From contig NZ_BBWR01000010.1 of NCBI RefSeq assembly GCF_001463905.1, forward strand, positions 62,001 to 126,000: a stretch of DNA of 64,000 nucleotides. Reading direction: 5' to 3'. The translations under genes and the position numbers were made by a program. Position 1 is the stretch's first letter, and each line of letters begins with the position of its first letter. Source of the DNA: Aureimonas frigidaquae (GTDB lineage: Bacteria; Pseudomonadota; Alphaproteobacteria; Rhizobiales; Rhizobiaceae). The notes under the pieces are model-generated. The model was not told the DNA's origin. It was given only the letters and a program-made list of their open reading frames with translations, and made no database searches. Of the stretch, positions 37,325 to 48,444 are shown one piece after another.

Positions 37325-40024
37325 TCAGTGCGCGCGTGTCACCAGGAGCGCCATCGGCAGCGGGCCGAACAGCGTGGCCAGATCGAGCGTCTGCCCGGGG
37401 CCATGGCTGCGCCCGGTCAGCCGATCCCGGAGCGCAAGCCCGGCCAGCGCATCCGGCAGGGTGATCGTGGTCGAGCGCAACTGCGCCGGCGACAAATCGC
37501 GCGCACCATCGAGGAGGCCGAGGCAGAGCCGCGGCGCGATCACGATGCCCACCTGCTCCCCGCTGACCCTTGCGAAGGCGATGAAATTCCCCGCGGCCGG
37601 CCCCTCCAGTTCGAGTGGCACATAGGCGCCATAGGTCCAGAGGTCCGGTGCGGCTGCGCGCTCATTCAGGCCGGCAGCGTTCAAGGCCGCCTTTACCCGC
37701 CCGTCACGCCACGCGGCGGCGAGCGCATCCGGGTCTTCCCCCGCCTCCAGGGCAGCCTGAACGGCCGCAAAATCGATCGGTCGGCGGTTGTCGGGATCGA
37801 CGAGGCTGTTGTCCCAGAATTCGGTGCCCTGATAGATATCCGGAACGCCGGGGGCGCCCAGCCGGATCAGGGTCTGCGACAGGCTGGTCAGCGCGCCAGC
37901 CGCCACGAAGGGCTGGACAGATTCCCAGAACGGGCGAATGACGGCCTCGTCCTCGATGGCCGCCTCCACGAAGCGCTCCAGGGCCGCTTCGTAAGGCTCG
38001 TTCGGCGCGGTCCAGCTGGTGAAGCGCTTGGCCTCGCGGACGGCCTTCTGCATAAAGGCCTTCATGCGCGTGCTGATGCTTTCGCGCGCTTTTCCATCGG
38101 CGGGGTTGAAATCGGCCGGCAGCACGCCGAGCAGGGACTGGTAGAAGCCCCATTCGGTCGCCGGATCGGGGGACACGCCCCCGTCCTCCAAACTTTCACG
38201 CACATGCGCCAGACGCCCGGCCATCTCCTTGACGATGGCGTTCCACTGTTCCGGCGCTTCACTGATCGTGTAGATACGGGCCCGGGCATCTTCGCCCCGC
38301 TTGGTATCGTGCGTCGACAGGGCCAGGAGCCCTTCGGGCTGGTCCTCGATCCGGACGGCCATGGCCGCATGGAAGGCTGCGGGGTCGGCCCCGTAATGGT
38401 CGGGCTCCCCGCCCACCTCGTTCAGGGCGATCAGCCGGTTCCACTGGTAGAAGACCGTGTCTTCGACTGCCTTCGCCATGACGGCGCCCGTGGTCTGCTG
38501 GAACCTGCGCGTGAAGTTGAGCGCACCGGCCATGTCGCGCCCGTCCTCGAAATCGAGCTTCAGGAGCCGCCCGACGAACTCCACCGGCTCGTCGGCTTCC
38601 ACCTTGCGGTTCGCCTTCACCCAGGCCACGGCCTCGTCGATGATCGCGGCATCCTCCGGCGGCACGCCGTCCACACCGGAATAGGTGCGGTAGACGGGGA
38701 GCGCCGTCGCCACTTCCAGGATCGACCGGGTCAGCGTGTCGGGCCCGAAATCACGCGTCGACAGGCCACGCCGTGCAACACCCAGCGCCTCGTCCGACAG
38801 GACAGAGAGTTCACCCGCCAGGTTCTGGCTGAAGATCGCGCGCTTCTGCTTGTGTACCAGCGCTTCGAGCCGCGCGGCATCGTCGACGAAGTCCTCGTAG
38901 GCGGCGGACATCGCCTCTTCCTGGGCCGCATCCACGTAGAGGCCCGACAAAGCGGTGATGAATTCGTAGCCGGTCGTGCCCTCCACATTCCAGCTTCGCC
39001 GCAGGCGTTCGGGTCCGGTCAGGATCTTTTCCACGTGGATGACGATATCGTCCTTGCCCGCCGCGCCCATGGCCTCGCGCAGATCGGACAGATAGGCCTT
39101 GGGGTCGGCGACGCCGTCCACGTGATCGATGCGGATGCCGTCGAGCCGCCCCTCGCCCGCAAGGCGGACGACCCGGCGGTGGCTGTCCCGGAAGACGCGG
39201 CGAATCTCCTGGCGCACGCCGATCAGGTCGGCGATCTCGAAGAAGCGGCGGTAGGACAGCTTCTCGCGCGCCAGCCGCCACCAGGCCAGCCGCCAGTGCT
39301 GGCGCTCGTGGAGGGCGTGAAGGGCGGCGCGGTCGGCGTTGATGGCCTCGATCGCGCTGTCGAGCGCCGTGCGGAAGCCGGCATTCTTCAGACTGTCGGT
39401 CAGCCGTTCCGACAGGTCCTGCGCATCGGCCGGTACGGCTGCGGCAAAGCGGCGGATCAGCGGCTCGCGTAACGGGTGGTCCAGAAAGGCGAAGATGTCC
39501 GGGAAGGTCCGCGGATCGATGGGGAGTTCGTAGCCCCCGGCCGAAAAGCGAAATGCCGTATCCTTCGCATCGAGCACGATGGTGAGGTCCCCGCCTTCGA
39601 GCGCCTCGCCATAGGGACGGCCGAGGACGGGGATCAGGATGCGCTCGGCTTCCCAGGAAATGTCGAACGTGTCGGCCTGGCGGCTCTCCTCCCCCCAGCG
39701 CAGGACGTCCTCCCACCAGCGATTGGCCGGGGATACGCCCATATGGTTGGGAACGAAGTCCAGGATCAGGCCGATCCCCGCCGCGCGCAGGGCATCGGAC
39801 AAAGCGGTGAAGCCTTCCTCTCCGCCCAGTTCGGGCTCGAAGCGGTTGTAATCCACCACGTCGTAACCATGGGTCGAACCGGGAGAGGCTTCGAAGATGG
39901 GCGATGCATAGAAGTGGCTGACGCCCAGCGCCTTCAGATAGGGCACCAGAGCCGTCGCTTCGGCAAATCCGACACCGTTTCGGAACTGCAGGCGATAGGT
40001 GGCACAGAGCGGTCGCCGCGTCAT
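37325..40024 (-). CDS. treY: Maltooligosyl trehalose synthase TreY
   Basis: This 899-residue GH13 enzyme turns the reducing-end glucose of a maltodextrin into a trehalosyl unit. It opens with 'CATYRLQFRNGVGFAEATAL' and 'FYASPIFEASPGSTHGYDVV', the TreY signature, and has 'ILDFVPNHMG' and 'GIRIDHVDGVADPKAYL' from the GH13 barrel, 'DIVIHVEKILTGPERL' with the acid/base Glu region, and 'LSTHDTKRGEDARARI'. It is the last gene of the treZ-malQ-treY run; four bases separate it from malQ. TreZ upstream releases trehalose from its product. Confidence 0.94.
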   Translation of the reverse strand: MTRRPLCATYRLQFRNGVGFAEATALVPYLKALGVSHFYASPIFEASPGSTHGYDVVDYNRFEPELGGEEGFTALSDALRAAGIGLILDFVPNHMGVSPANRWWEDVLRWGEESRQADTFDISWEAERILIPVLGRPYGEALEGGDLTIVLDAKDTAFRFSAGGYELPIDPRTFPDIFAFLDHPLREPLIRRFAAAVPADAQDLSERLTDSLKNAGFRTALDSAIEAINADRAALHALHERQHWRLAWWRLAREKLSYRRFFEIADLIGVRQEIRRVFRDSHRRVVRLAGEGRLDGIRIDHVDGVADPKAYLSDLREAMGAAGKDDIVIHVEKILTGPERLRRSWNVEGTTGYEFITALSGLYVDAAQEEAMSAAYEDFVDDAARLEALVHKQKRAIFSQNLAGELSVLSDEALGVARRGLSTRDFGPDTLTRSILEVATALPVYRTYSGVDGVPPEDAAIIDEAVAWVKANRKVEADEPVEFVGRLLKLDFEDGRDMAGALNFTRRFQQTTGAVMAKAVEDTVFYQWNRLIALNEVGGEPDHYGADPAAFHAAMAVRIEDQPEGLLALSTHDTKRGEDARARIYTISEAPEQWNAIVKEMAGRLAHVRESLEDGGVSPDPATEWGFYQSLLGVLPADFNPADGKARESISTRMKAFMQKAVREAKRFTSWTAPNEPYEAALERFVEAAIEDEAVIRPFWESVQPFVAAGALTSLSQTLIRLGAPGVPDIYQGTEFWDNSLVDPDNRRPIDFAAVQAALEAGEDPDALAAAWRDGRVKAALNAAGLNERAAAPDLWTYGAYVPLELEGPAAGNFIAFARVSGEQVGIVIAPRLCLGLLDGARDLSPAQLRSTTITLPDALAGLALRDRLTGRSHGPGQTLDLATLFGPLPMALLVTRAH

Positions 40025-40028
40025 GGTG

Positions 40029-41864
40029 TCATGGCCTTTCCTCGCGCATGGCCAATGCCATGCTGGTGAATGTCTCGTTCCCGGCCAGTGCCTCGAGCGG
40101 CACCTCGCTGCGGATCCGCCAATTGGGATAGGCGTCCGTCGTTCCGGGCATGTTGGGCTGGCGTTTTGCCATGATCATGTCGTCGAGCTGGACGGCCACC
40201 AGATGGGATGCCGTGCGCGCGGCGAAGCGATGGATGGCGATGGCGAGGTCTTGCGACAGCGCATCGGGGAGCGCCGCATCCGGCGCCACATATGGCTTTG
40301 CGTCCTGCGGCAGGAGCCCCTGTTCGTCCAGTGCGCGCAGGAGGGCGCGGCGATCGGCATCCCGCTCCAGGCGGTCGCGATCCGTGGCGGCCTCGTCCTG
40401 GCGGCCGAGCGTCTGGCGCAATTCGATATCCGTGCCCGACCACCAGCCGCTGAGCGTCGCCAGATCGTGGGTCGAGATGCAGGCGAGCGAGCGGTGCGGA
40501 TAGTCCTGCGGCGGCACGAAGCCGTGGCCGCCGCGCTTCTCGAAATAGAGGACCCGGTAGGACAGGATATTGGCCTCGTCCATCACCGGGCGGAAACCGT
40601 CCGGTACGGTGCCCAGATCCTCCCCGATGACGAGGCAATGGTGCCGGCGTGACGCATCCGCCGCGACATCGACCATCGCGCCCAGCGGGTACCGGACATA
40701 GCCACCCTCTGATGCATCGTGCCCGCGGGCGATCCACCAGAGCCGGGCCAGTCCCATCACGTGGTCGATGCGCACGGCGCCCGCATGCTGCATCATCGCG
40801 TCATAGGCTTCTGCCAGCGGGCGGTAGCCCCGCTCGGCCAGAACCTCCGGCGACAGGGGTGCCAGGCCCCAGTCCTGCCCGGCTGCGTTGAACATGTCCG
40901 GCGGCGAGCCGACGCGTGCATCCGGCACGGTGACCTGCGGATCGATCCAGGTTTCCGCCCCGTCCGGCGCAACGCCAACTGCCAGGTCCAGATACAGGCC
41001 CACGGCCATGCCGGCCGCCAGGGCCCGGCGCTGCGCATCGTGCAACTGTTCCTCGGCCACCATCTGCAGCCAGGCGTGGAAGGCGATATCGGAGGCGTGG
41101 TCGTTGCGGAACTGCGCAACGGCGGCGCCGTTCACATCCCGCAAGCTCTCGGGCCAGGACAGCCAGCCCGCGCCGCCGCCCCCTGCCACGACATAGGCGG
41201 AGATGGCCTCGAAAAGCGCGAACTGCTCAAGACCCGCGCCATGCCGCGTGCGGTAGGCCGTCAGCGCCTGCCCATCGACGGCGCGGCCCTCGTCGAACAC
41301 GGCGCGCAGCAGCCGTGCCTTGACGCTGCCGGCGCGCGCATAATCGATCAGGTCATCGTTCAGCCCATCGAGCAACCGCGGTTCCTCCGCCACCATCCGC
41401 GCCTTGACGTCCGATCCGCCGTCAAGGCGATCCACGGCAATGCAGAAGGGGTTCAGAAACCGGCGGGTGGATGGCGAGTAGGGGCTGTAATGGCCCGGAT
41501 TGGCCAGGAAGGGGGCATGCAGCGGGTTGACGCCCAGGAAGCCCGCGCCGGCCGCGCCGGCCACCTCCGCCAGCTTTGCCAGGTCCTCAAAATCGCCGAA
41601 GCCGAGCGTGCGCTCCGAACGCAGGCTGTAGAGCTGGCATGTGACGCCCCAGAGCCGCCGGCCGGAGGGCGAGACGCAGGATAGAGACGGCGTGTGGCGG
41701 GCAGTCTCGAACCTGCCCGGCGCGCCTTTGTCGGGATCGACCCGCAACACCGCGAGCAGGGAGCGCAGGGCGGCGTCGCCCAGTTGGCGCGCATCGCCCG
41801 TCTCGGAAACATAGCGCGTCTCTATGCCATGGCTGGCGGCAAGCTCTTCCAGTGTCGGGGTCAT
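40029..41864 (-). CDS. malQ: 4-alpha-glucanotransferase MalQ
   Basis: This 611-residue GH77 amylomaltase has 'QLYSLRSERTLGFGDFEDLA' (the GIGDF-like entry motif), 'FLGVNPLHAPF', 'VRIDHVMGLARLWWI' (catalytic Asp region), 'CLVIGEDLGTVPDGFRPVM' (acid/base Glu) and 'ISTHDLATLSGWWSG'. It moves glucan segments between maltodextrins, so it can make chains long enough for TreY. The start overlaps the treZ stop by four bases (41861-41864), and the gene sits between treZ and treY, so the three are translationally coupled. The N-terminal 90 residues are less conserved, as is usual in GH77. Confidence 0.93.
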   Translation of the reverse strand: MTPTLEELAASHGIETRYVSETGDARQLGDAALRSLLAVLRVDPDKGAPGRFETARHTPSLSCVSPSGRRLWGVTCQLYSLRSERTLGFGDFEDLAKLAEVAGAAGAGFLGVNPLHAPFLANPGHYSPYSPSTRRFLNPFCIAVDRLDGGSDVKARMVAEEPRLLDGLNDDLIDYARAGSVKARLLRAVFDEGRAVDGQALTAYRTRHGAGLEQFALFEAISAYVVAGGGGAGWLSWPESLRDVNGAAVAQFRNDHASDIAFHAWLQMVAEEQLHDAQRRALAAGMAVGLYLDLAVGVAPDGAETWIDPQVTVPDARVGSPPDMFNAAGQDWGLAPLSPEVLAERGYRPLAEAYDAMMQHAGAVRIDHVMGLARLWWIARGHDASEGGYVRYPLGAMVDVAADASRRHHCLVIGEDLGTVPDGFRPVMDEANILSYRVLYFEKRGGHGFVPPQDYPHRSLACISTHDLATLSGWWSGTDIELRQTLGRQDEAATDRDRLERDADRRALLRALDEQGLLPQDAKPYVAPDAALPDALSQDLAIAIHRFAARTASHLVAVQLDDMIMAKRQPNMPGTTDAYPNWRIRSEVPLEALAGNETFTSMALAMREERP

Positions 41865-43747
41865 TCACTCAGGCCTTCGGTCAAGTCTCGTCCGGTCAGG
41901 ATAAACGCGACGCTGTATCCGCGCATCCTCCCCTCTTTCAGTTCCTCGACCGTATGGGCATGATTGCTGAAGACTTCCGTTGCATCGTCGAGAAGCGTGC
42001 CGTCGAAATCGTCGCCGATCTCCCACTCGGCATCCTCCAGATTGGCAAAGAGGTGATAGAATTGCCCCGGCGCCAGCTGCCAGGACACGATGAAGGCGCG
42101 CCCGTCCACCACGGCCTGCCCGCAATCGCCCGGCGCCTGCGCCAGAAGCGGGAAGAGCACTTCGCGCCGCAGACTCAGAAGTTCGCTGTTCACCTGCAAT
42201 CGCCGCCGGTTGACCGGCCGCTCCAGAAGGCTCCAGTCGAGCCGTGAGGTGGTGAAAGTGGAATAGTCGTTCGGATCGGGGAAGACCTCCTGTGCGGACG
42301 GGTCCTCGAAAGCCGAGAAGTGGGCGAACTCCGCCTTGCGGCCGCGCGACACGGCCGCACCGAGCTCTCCATCGAAATCGGTGAAGAAGCAGAAGGAGTT
42401 GCAATCCCCGAACTCGTCGCCCTGGAACATCAGCGGGATCTGCGGCGACAGGAGCAGAATGGCCTGGAGGCAATCGAAGGCTCGCGCCGACGACAGGCTG
42501 CGCAGGCGATCGCCGAAGGCGCGGTTGCCGATCTGATCGTGATTCTGCAGGAAGTTCACGAAGGCCGTCGGGGGCAGGTGCTCAGATGCTTCGCCGACGA
42601 TCTTCTTGCGGTGGGGCGAGTGTTCGCCCTGGTAGACGAAGCCCGTGGCCAGCGCCCGTGCGATCTGTTCGGCGGACTCCCACTCGTAGTCGATGTAGTA
42701 GCCTTCGCGGTCGTTGGTCGCCAGCACATGGGCAGCATGGTGGAAATCGTCGTTCCACTCGCCCGAAATGCGCGGCACCGACCCGTCGGCCCCGCGTTCG
42801 ATGAACTGCGTGATGTTGCGTTCGTCTTCGGTCGTCAGGTGGACATGCCGATCGGTGATCCGCACCCGCACGGTCTCAGCCAGCTCCTCCACGAAGCTCT
42901 TGTCGGTCGTATCCTTGATGGAATCGATGGCATCCAGACGCAGCCCGTCCAGGCGGAACTCTTCCAGCCAGTACAGCGCGTTCTCGATCATGAAGGCACG
43001 GACGGGCGCCTCGTCATAGGCGATGGCCGGCCCCCAGGGCGTGTTGATATCCGCATGGAAGAAGGAGGGCAGATAGGCCGGAAGATAATTCCCGTCCGGT
43101 CCGAAGTGATTGTAGACGACGTCCAGGAACACCATGATGCCACGCTCATGCGCGGCATCCACCAGACGTTTCAGGCCCTCATAGCCGCCATAGACATTAT
43201 GCGGACAATAGAGAAGCACGCCGTCATAGCCCCAGCCATGACGCCCGCCGAACTGGGCGATCGGCAGGAGTTCGATCGCCGTGATGCCCGCATCGCGCAG
43301 GTGGTCCAGCCGAGAGATGACGCCGCTGAAGCTGCCCTCGGGCGTGAAGGTGCCGACATGCAATTCGTAGAAGACGGTTTCGTGCCACGGCCGTCCCGTC
43401 CAGCCGGTGCTGCGCCATTCATAGGCGCGCGGATCGACGAGCCGCGAAGGGCCATGCACGTCGAAGACCTGGGAGCGGGAGGCCGGGTCTGGAACGCGCT
43501 TTCCGCCATCGACCGAGAAGCCGTAGCCGCCACCGACGGCAACCGCGTCCGTAACGAGCCGCCACCAGCCATCCTCCTCGCGCGCCATGTCGAGGGTGCG
43601 GGTATCGTCGCCCCCCTCGCCGGCGACGAGGGCGACCGACCTGGCATCCGGCGCCCATAGCTGGAACAGGGCGCCGCCCTCGACGGGCCGCGCGCCCCAT
43701 TGCGTCTCCAGCGCGAAGCTCGCGCCCGTCCGTCCCTCATCGGCCAT
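41861..43747 (-). CDS. treZ: Malto-oligosyltrehalose trehalohydrolase TreZ
   Basis: This 628-residue GH13 enzyme starts with an N-terminal CBM48-type domain (FQLWAPDARSVALVAGEG) followed by the catalytic barrel. Visible blocks are 'ELHVGTFTPEGSFSGVISRL', 'DVVYNHFGPDGNYLPAY', 'GLRLDAIDSI' (nucleophile Asp), 'HLTTEDERN' (acid/base Glu) and 'FLQNHDQIGNRAFG'. It cuts the alpha-1,4 bond next to the trehalosyl end and releases trehalose. It is the first sugar gene of the operon, 18 bases after the metallopeptidase stop, so all four genes may share a transcript. Confidence 0.94.
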   Translation of the reverse strand: MADEGRTGASFALETQWGARPVEGGALFQLWAPDARSVALVAGEGGDDTRTLDMAREEDGWWRLVTDAVAVGGGYGFSVDGGKRVPDPASRSQVFDVHGPSRLVDPRAYEWRSTGWTGRPWHETVFYELHVGTFTPEGSFSGVISRLDHLRDAGITAIELLPIAQFGGRHGWGYDGVLLYCPHNVYGGYEGLKRLVDAAHERGIMVFLDVVYNHFGPDGNYLPAYLPSFFHADINTPWGPAIAYDEAPVRAFMIENALYWLEEFRLDGLRLDAIDSIKDTTDKSFVEELAETVRVRITDRHVHLTTEDERNITQFIERGADGSVPRISGEWNDDFHHAAHVLATNDREGYYIDYEWESAEQIARALATGFVYQGEHSPHRKKIVGEASEHLPPTAFVNFLQNHDQIGNRAFGDRLRSLSSARAFDCLQAILLLSPQIPLMFQGDEFGDCNSFCFFTDFDGELGAAVSRGRKAEFAHFSAFEDPSAQEVFPDPNDYSTFTTSRLDWSLLERPVNRRRLQVNSELLSLRREVLFPLLAQAPGDCGQAVVDGRAFIVSWQLAPGQFYHLFANLEDAEWEIGDDFDGTLLDDATEVFSNHAHTVEELKEGRMRGYSVAFILTGRDLTEGLSE

Positions 43748-43765
43748 TCGATGCTCTCCTGCGCC

Positions 43766-44944
43766 TCAGGCGGCGTTGGTGTTGGCGGCCGTCGCATGCG
43801 GCGCCGGCATGTCAGGCGCCTCGGTGCCCGTCGGCAGCTGGCTTTCCACCAGCTCCTCCGACAGGCCCGCGCCGGCTGCGTGGCCGACCCGGCCATGCAC
43901 GAGGTCATGAATGAAGCCGAGCTTCTCGATGACCGCCGGAGACAGGACGAAGGGGTACAGATCCTGCAGACCCATGGATCGGTTCAGCGCGTTCAGCGCC
44001 GAAGACAAGGCCAGCCAGGCCTCGGCGATCTGCGCCATGGTCGTTTCGGGGCCGAAAATGTCGAAGTCCAGTTCGGTCGTCAGGATCCCCTCGCGGTCGA
44101 GCCGCGGCGACAGGGTCATGCCCCAGGAGCCACCGGTCTCCAGCGTATCGACGATGTGCATGTAGTGGGCGAAGGTCTCGGCGAAATCCTCCCACGGATG
44201 GGCCGCCGCATAGGACGAGACGAACTCCTCCTGCCAGCCGGGCTTGGGGCCGTTGGCATAATGCGCCTGCAGCGCCGCGCCGTAATCCTGGCTGTCATCG
44301 CCGAAGAGGGCGCGGCAGGCATCGAGCGCTCCGCCGTCCCGCACCAGGCGGTCCCAGTACCAATGGCCGATTTCGTGCCGGAAATGGCCGAGCAGCGTGC
44401 GGTAGGGCTCGCCCATCGATGCGCGGCGCTTTTCGCGCTCGGCATCGTCGGCTTCTGCCAGGGCAATGGTGATGAGGCCGCGATCATGGCCCGTCATGAC
44501 GTTGCCGCCGGTTTCCGGATCATGCGTCAGGAACTGGAAGCCCAGCCCCTCCGGATCCTCCGCCCGGGTCATCAGCGGCATATGCAGCCGCATCAGCGTG
44601 TAGATGAGCCGCTGCTTAGCGAACTCCATCTTCTGCCACAGCGCCACATTCTGCGGGTCGCTCAAGTCCGGCACCGTCAGGTTGAAGCGTGAGGCGATCG
44701 ACAGCGTCTCGGGGCTGTCCGACGGCAGGAGCCAGTTGCAGACCCCGTACTGGAAATTGTCGCAGTACTTCCAGTGATCGCCCTTCGACCGCTTGCCGAC
44801 CGAGACGAAGTAGGTCCCGTCCGGCTCCAGCGCGAGCATGCGGTTGGACAGGGGCTCGTAGCCGAGCGCGTGCCCACAGCGCTCACACACCGTGTTGGTG
44901 AAGTGGACAACCTGGTCACAGGACGGGCAGGAGAAGAGCTTCAT
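43766..44944 (-). CDS. Putative zinc-binding metallopeptidase with N-terminal zinc ribbon
   Basis: This is a 392-residue protein. Residues 6-23 form a zinc ribbon (C6-x-x-C9 and C20-x-x-C23), and H190-E191-x-x-H194 in [11 protein letters not shown] is a zincin active site. Between them lies the conserved '[17 protein letters not shown]' stretch, and after the site comes '[19 protein letters not shown]', whose E and H could complete zinc binding. It matches the family annotated as 'putative zinc-binding metallopeptidase', which, from memory, is often found near transglutaminase/alpha-E/ATP-grasp genes. It is divergent from exactly those genes, with 185 bases between. Substrate is unknown; cleaving a precursor or tagged peptide is my inference. 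Confidence 0.82.
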   Translation of the reverse strand: MKLFSCPSCDQVVHFTNTVCERCGHALGYEPLSNRMLALEPDGTYFVSVGKRSKGDHWKYCDNFQYGVCNWLLPSDSPETLSIASRFNLTVPDLSDPQNVALWQKMEFAKQRLIYTLMRLHMPLMTRAEDPEGLGFQFLTHDPETGGNVMTGHDRGLITIALAEADDAEREKRRASMGEPYRTLLGHFRHEIGHWYWDRLVRDGGALDACRALFGDDSQDYGAALQAHYANGPKPGWQEEFVSSYAAAHPWEDFAETFAHYMHIVDTLETGGSWGMTLSPRLDREGILTTELDFDIFGPETTMAQIAEAWLALSSALNALNRSMGLQDLYPFVLSPAVIEKLGFIHDLVHGRVGHAAGAGLSEELVESQLPTGTEAPDMPAPHATAANTNAA

Positions 44945-45129
44945 GGGAATGCGCCTTCAGTGAGAGGCCAGACAGGCAAGGGGACGCGGTGGCTCGTTCG
45001 ATGCAGCGCTCAGGAATGTGCGGTGCAGCTTTCGGTTCCATGCTGCGATGCAAACGCTTGTGGAGGATTGCGGTTCGTCTATTGTCCCTGCGCAAGAGCA
45101 ACGCTTCCGCAAAGGCGCGCACCGGACCG

Positions 45130-48100
45130 ATGTCGATACTGGCCGCCCTGACGCATCTCACCCATTATCGCTATGACAGGCCCGTGCGCCTGGGCCCGCA
45201 GACGATCCGCCTGCGACCGGCCCCGCATTCGCGCACACGGGTTCCGTCCTATGCGCTGAAGATTACCCCGGCCAACCACTTCCTGAACTGGCAGCAGGAT
45301 CCATTCGGCAATTATATGGCCCGGCTCGTCTTTCCGGAGCCAACCACGGAATTCAAGATCGAGGTCGACCTCCTGGCCGACATGTCGGTCTACAATCCCT
45401 TCGACTTCTTCATCGAGGATTATGCCGAGCTTTTCCCCTTCGCCTACGCGGCCGACCTGCGGGAAGAGCTCAAGCCCTATCTGGCGCATGATCCCGCCGG
45501 ACCGCTGCTGCAGGAATTCCTGAACGGTATCGACCTGACCCCCAAGGCGACGGTCGATTTCCTGGTGGCGCTGAACCAGAGCGTCACCACCCGCGTCAAT
45601 TACGTGATTCGCATGGAGCCCGGCGTGCAGACGCCGGAAGAAACGCTGACGCGCGGGTCGGGCTCCTGCCGGGACTCCGCCTGGCTGCTCGTCCAGATCT
45701 TCCGCCATCTTGGCCTGGCGGCGCGCTTCGTGTCCGGCTATCTCATCCAGCTCAAGCCCGATGTCGTGGCGCTGGAGGGGCCCGCCGGCACGGACCACGA
45801 CTTCACCGACCTGCACGCCTGGACCGAAGTCTACCTGCCCGGCGCCGGCTGGGTGGGGCTGGATGCGACATCCGGCCTCCTGACGGGCGAAAGCCATATC
45901 CCGCTGGCGGCGACGCCGCACTACGCCTCGGCCGCGCCGATCAGCGGCGCCGTCGACTATGCCGAGGTCACCTTCGACTTCCAGATGCATGTGGCGCGCA
46001 TCGCCGAGCGTCCCCGTGTCACCTATCCCTTCCCGGACGATAGCTGGGACGCGCTGGATGCGCTCGGCACGGCCATCGACGCCGAGCTTGCCGCCGGCGA
46101 CGTGCGGCTGACCATGGGCGGCGAGCCGACCTTCGTCTCCATCGACGATTTCGAAGGGGCGGAATGGAACGCCGAGGCGACGGGCCCTAGCAAGGAGGGG
46201 CTTGCGGAAACGCTGGTCCAGCGCCTGCGGGACCGTTTCGCGCCGGGCGGGCTTATCCATTTCGGGCAAGGCAAATGGTATCCCGGCGAGAGCCTGCCGC
46301 GCTGGACCTATTCGATCTACTGGCGCAAGGACGGCAAGCCGGTCTGGACCGAGCCCCAGCCGACGCCGGCCGAGGGCACGGTCGATATCGAGGATGCGCA
46401 AAAGCTGGTCGGTGTCATCGCCCGCACGCTCGGTGTCGATCCGGCGCATGCCCAGCCCGCCTTCGAGGATCCGGCCTACTGGCTGGCGCGCGAAGCCAAG
46501 CTTCCGGACAATGTGGACCCGGGCGATTCCCGCCTCGATGACCCGGAGGAACGGGCCCGGCTCGCCCGTGTCTTCGACCATGGCCTGACCCGCCCCTCCG
46601 GCATGGTCCTGCCGATCCAGTCGTGGCAGGCGTCCACGGCCAACTCCCCCCGGCGCTGGATGTCGGAAGCGTGGCAGACCCGCCGCGGCAAGCTCTTCCT
46701 CGTCCCCGGCGACAGTTCGGTCGGCTACCGCCTGCCGCTCGCCTCGCTGCCGCATCTGGCGCCCACGGCCTATCCTTACGTGAACCCGGCCGATCCGATG
46801 CAGGAGTTCGGCGCCCTGCCCGATCCGGTCGAGCGCCACCGCGCACAGATGCGGATCGACGCCGCCGCGCCGGCCACCGCCCCCCAGCCCGAGGCCGAAC
46901 CGGGAGAGATCGCCGGCGCCGTCCGCACGGCCCTGTCCATCGAGCCGCGCGACGGCCTTCTCTGCGTCTTCATGCCGCCGCTCACCTCGGCCGACGAATA
47001 TCTCGACCTTCTGGCCGGCGTCGAGGTGGCCGCCGCGCAGACGGGGCTGCCGGTGCGCATCGAAGGCTACCCACCGCCCTTCGACCCGCGGATCGAGGTC
47101 ATCCGCGTCGCGCCCGATCCCGGCGTGATCGAGGTGAACATCCATCCGGCGCGCAACTGGGCGGAAGCGGTCGCCACCACGACCGGCGTCTACGAAGATG
47201 CCCGGCACTCGCGCTTGGGCACCGACAAATTCATGATCGATGGGCGCCACACCGGCACGGGTGGTGGCAACCACGTTGTCGTCGGCGGCGCCACGCCGCT
47301 GGACAGCCCCTTCCTGCGGCGGCCCGATCTCCTGAAGTCGCTGATCGTGTATTGGCAGCGCCATCCATCGCTGTCCTATCTCTTCTCCGGCCTGTTCATC
47401 GGACCGACAAGCCAGGCGCCGCGGATCGACGAGGCCCGCCACGACAGCCTCTACGAGCTCGAGATCGCCATGGCGCAGGTGCCCGGTCCGGGCGCCGGCG
47501 CCCCGCCGCCGCCCTGGCTGGTGGACCGTCTGTTCCGGAACCTGTTGGTGGACGTGACGGGCAACACCCATCGCAGCGAAATCTGCATCGACAAGCTCTT
47601 TTCGCCGGACGGGCCGACGGGCCGGCTCGGACTCGTGGAGTTTCGCGGCTTCGAAATGCCGCCGGATGCGCGCATGTCGCTGGCCCAGCAGCTTTTGATC
47701 CGCGCGCTGATCGCGTGGTTCTGGCGCGCGCCGCAGGAGGGGCGGCTGACCCGCTGGGGCACCGCCCTGCACGATCGCTTCATGCTGCCGGCCTTCCTGT
47801 GGCAGGATTTCCTGGGCGTGCTGGGGGATCTGAACCGCGCGGGCTATCCGATCCGCCCGGAATGGTTCGAGGCGCAGGCCGAGTTCCGCTTCCCCTTCTG
47901 CGGCAAGGTCGAGGAGGGCGGCGTTACGCTGGAGCTGCGCCAGGCCCTCGAACCCTGGCACGTCATGGGCGAAACGGGCGCCATCGGCGGCACGGTGCGC
48001 TTCGTCGACTCCTCTGTCGAACGGCTGCAGGTTAAGCTGTCGGGCTACGATCCGGGCCGCCATGTCGTCGCCTGCAATGGCCGCTTCGTGCCCCTGCAAA

Positions 48101-48444
48101 CAACCGGCGTCAGCGGAGAGGCGGTGGCCGGAGTGCGGTTCAAGGCATGGCAACCGGCCAGCGGGATGCATCCGGCCCTGCCCGTGAATGCGCCCCTCAC
48201 CTTCGACATTTACGATCTCTGGTCGCAGCGCTCGCTCGGGGGCTGCACCTACCACGCAGCCCATCCGGGCGGCCGCAATTACGAGACGCTGCCCGTCAAT
48301 GCCTATGAGGCGGAAGCGCGGCGGCTGGCGCGGTTCCAGGCCTTCGGCCATACGCCGGGTCACTTCGCCCCCACGCGGGAGCTTCCCGACCCGTCCTTCC
48401 CCATGACACTGGATCTGAGGCGTCCGCCGCATCTTGCCTTCTGA
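45130..48444 (+). CDS. Transglutaminase-like protein fused to DUF2126 putative amidoligase
   Basis: This is a 1104-residue protein. Residues 5-90 resemble the bacterial transglutaminase N-terminal domain ([20 protein letters not shown]). The transglutaminase core has the triad C180 (SGSCRDSAW), H229 (DLHAWTEVY) and D245 (GLDATSG). From about residue 300 to the end is a DUF2126 region ([69 protein letters not shown]). DUF2126 (PF09899) is described as a putative amidoligase related to glutamine-synthetase-like COOH-NH2 ligases. The protein could both form and break amide bonds; nothing is known of its substrate. The ATG at 45130 was chosen because it opens on the TG domain. It overlaps the next gene by 11 bases. 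Confidence 0.87.
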   Translation: MSILAALTHLTHYRYDRPVRLGPQTIRLRPAPHSRTRVPSYALKITPANHFLNWQQDPFGNYMARLVFPEPTTEFKIEVDLLADMSVYNPFDFFIEDYAELFPFAYAADLREELKPYLAHDPAGPLLQEFLNGIDLTPKATVDFLVALNQSVTTRVNYVIRMEPGVQTPEETLTRGSGSCRDSAWLLVQIFRHLGLAARFVSGYLIQLKPDVVALEGPAGTDHDFTDLHAWTEVYLPGAGWVGLDATSGLLTGESHIPLAATPHYASAAPISGAVDYAEVTFDFQMHVARIAERPRVTYPFPDDSWDALDALGTAIDAELAAGDVRLTMGGEPTFVSIDDFEGAEWNAEATGPSKEGLAETLVQRLRDRFAPGGLIHFGQGKWYPGESLPRWTYSIYWRKDGKPVWTEPQPTPAEGTVDIEDAQKLVGVIARTLGVDPAHAQPAFEDPAYWLAREAKLPDNVDPGDSRLDDPEERARLARVFDHGLTRPSGMVLPIQSWQASTANSPRRWMSEAWQTRRGKLFLVPGDSSVGYRLPLASLPHLAPTAYPYVNPADPMQEFGALPDPVERHRAQMRIDAAAPATAPQPEAEPGEIAGAVRTALSIEPRDGLLCVFMPPLTSADEYLDLLAGVEVAAAQTGLPVRIEGYPPPFDPRIEVIRVAPDPGVIEVNIHPARNWAEAVATTTGVYEDARHSRLGTDKFMIDGRHTGTGGGNHVVVGGATPLDSPFLRRPDLLKSLIVYWQRHPSLSYLFSGLFIGPTSQAPRIDEARHDSLYELEIAMAQVPGPGAGAPPPPWLVDRLFRNLLVDVTGNTHRSEICIDKLFSPDGPTGRLGLVEFRGFEMPPDARMSLAQQLLIRALIAWFWRAPQEGRLTRWGTALHDRFMLPAFLWQDFLGVLGDLNRAGYPIRPEWFEAQAEFRFPFCGKVEEGGVTLELRQALEPWHVMGETGAIGGTVRFVDSSVERLQVKLSGYDPGRHVVACNGRFVPLQTTGVSGEAVAGVRFKAWQPASGMHPALPVNAPLTFDIYDLWSQRSLGGCTYHAAHPGGRNYETLPVNAYEAEARRLARFQAFGHTPGHFAPTRELPDPSFPMTLDLRRPPHLAF

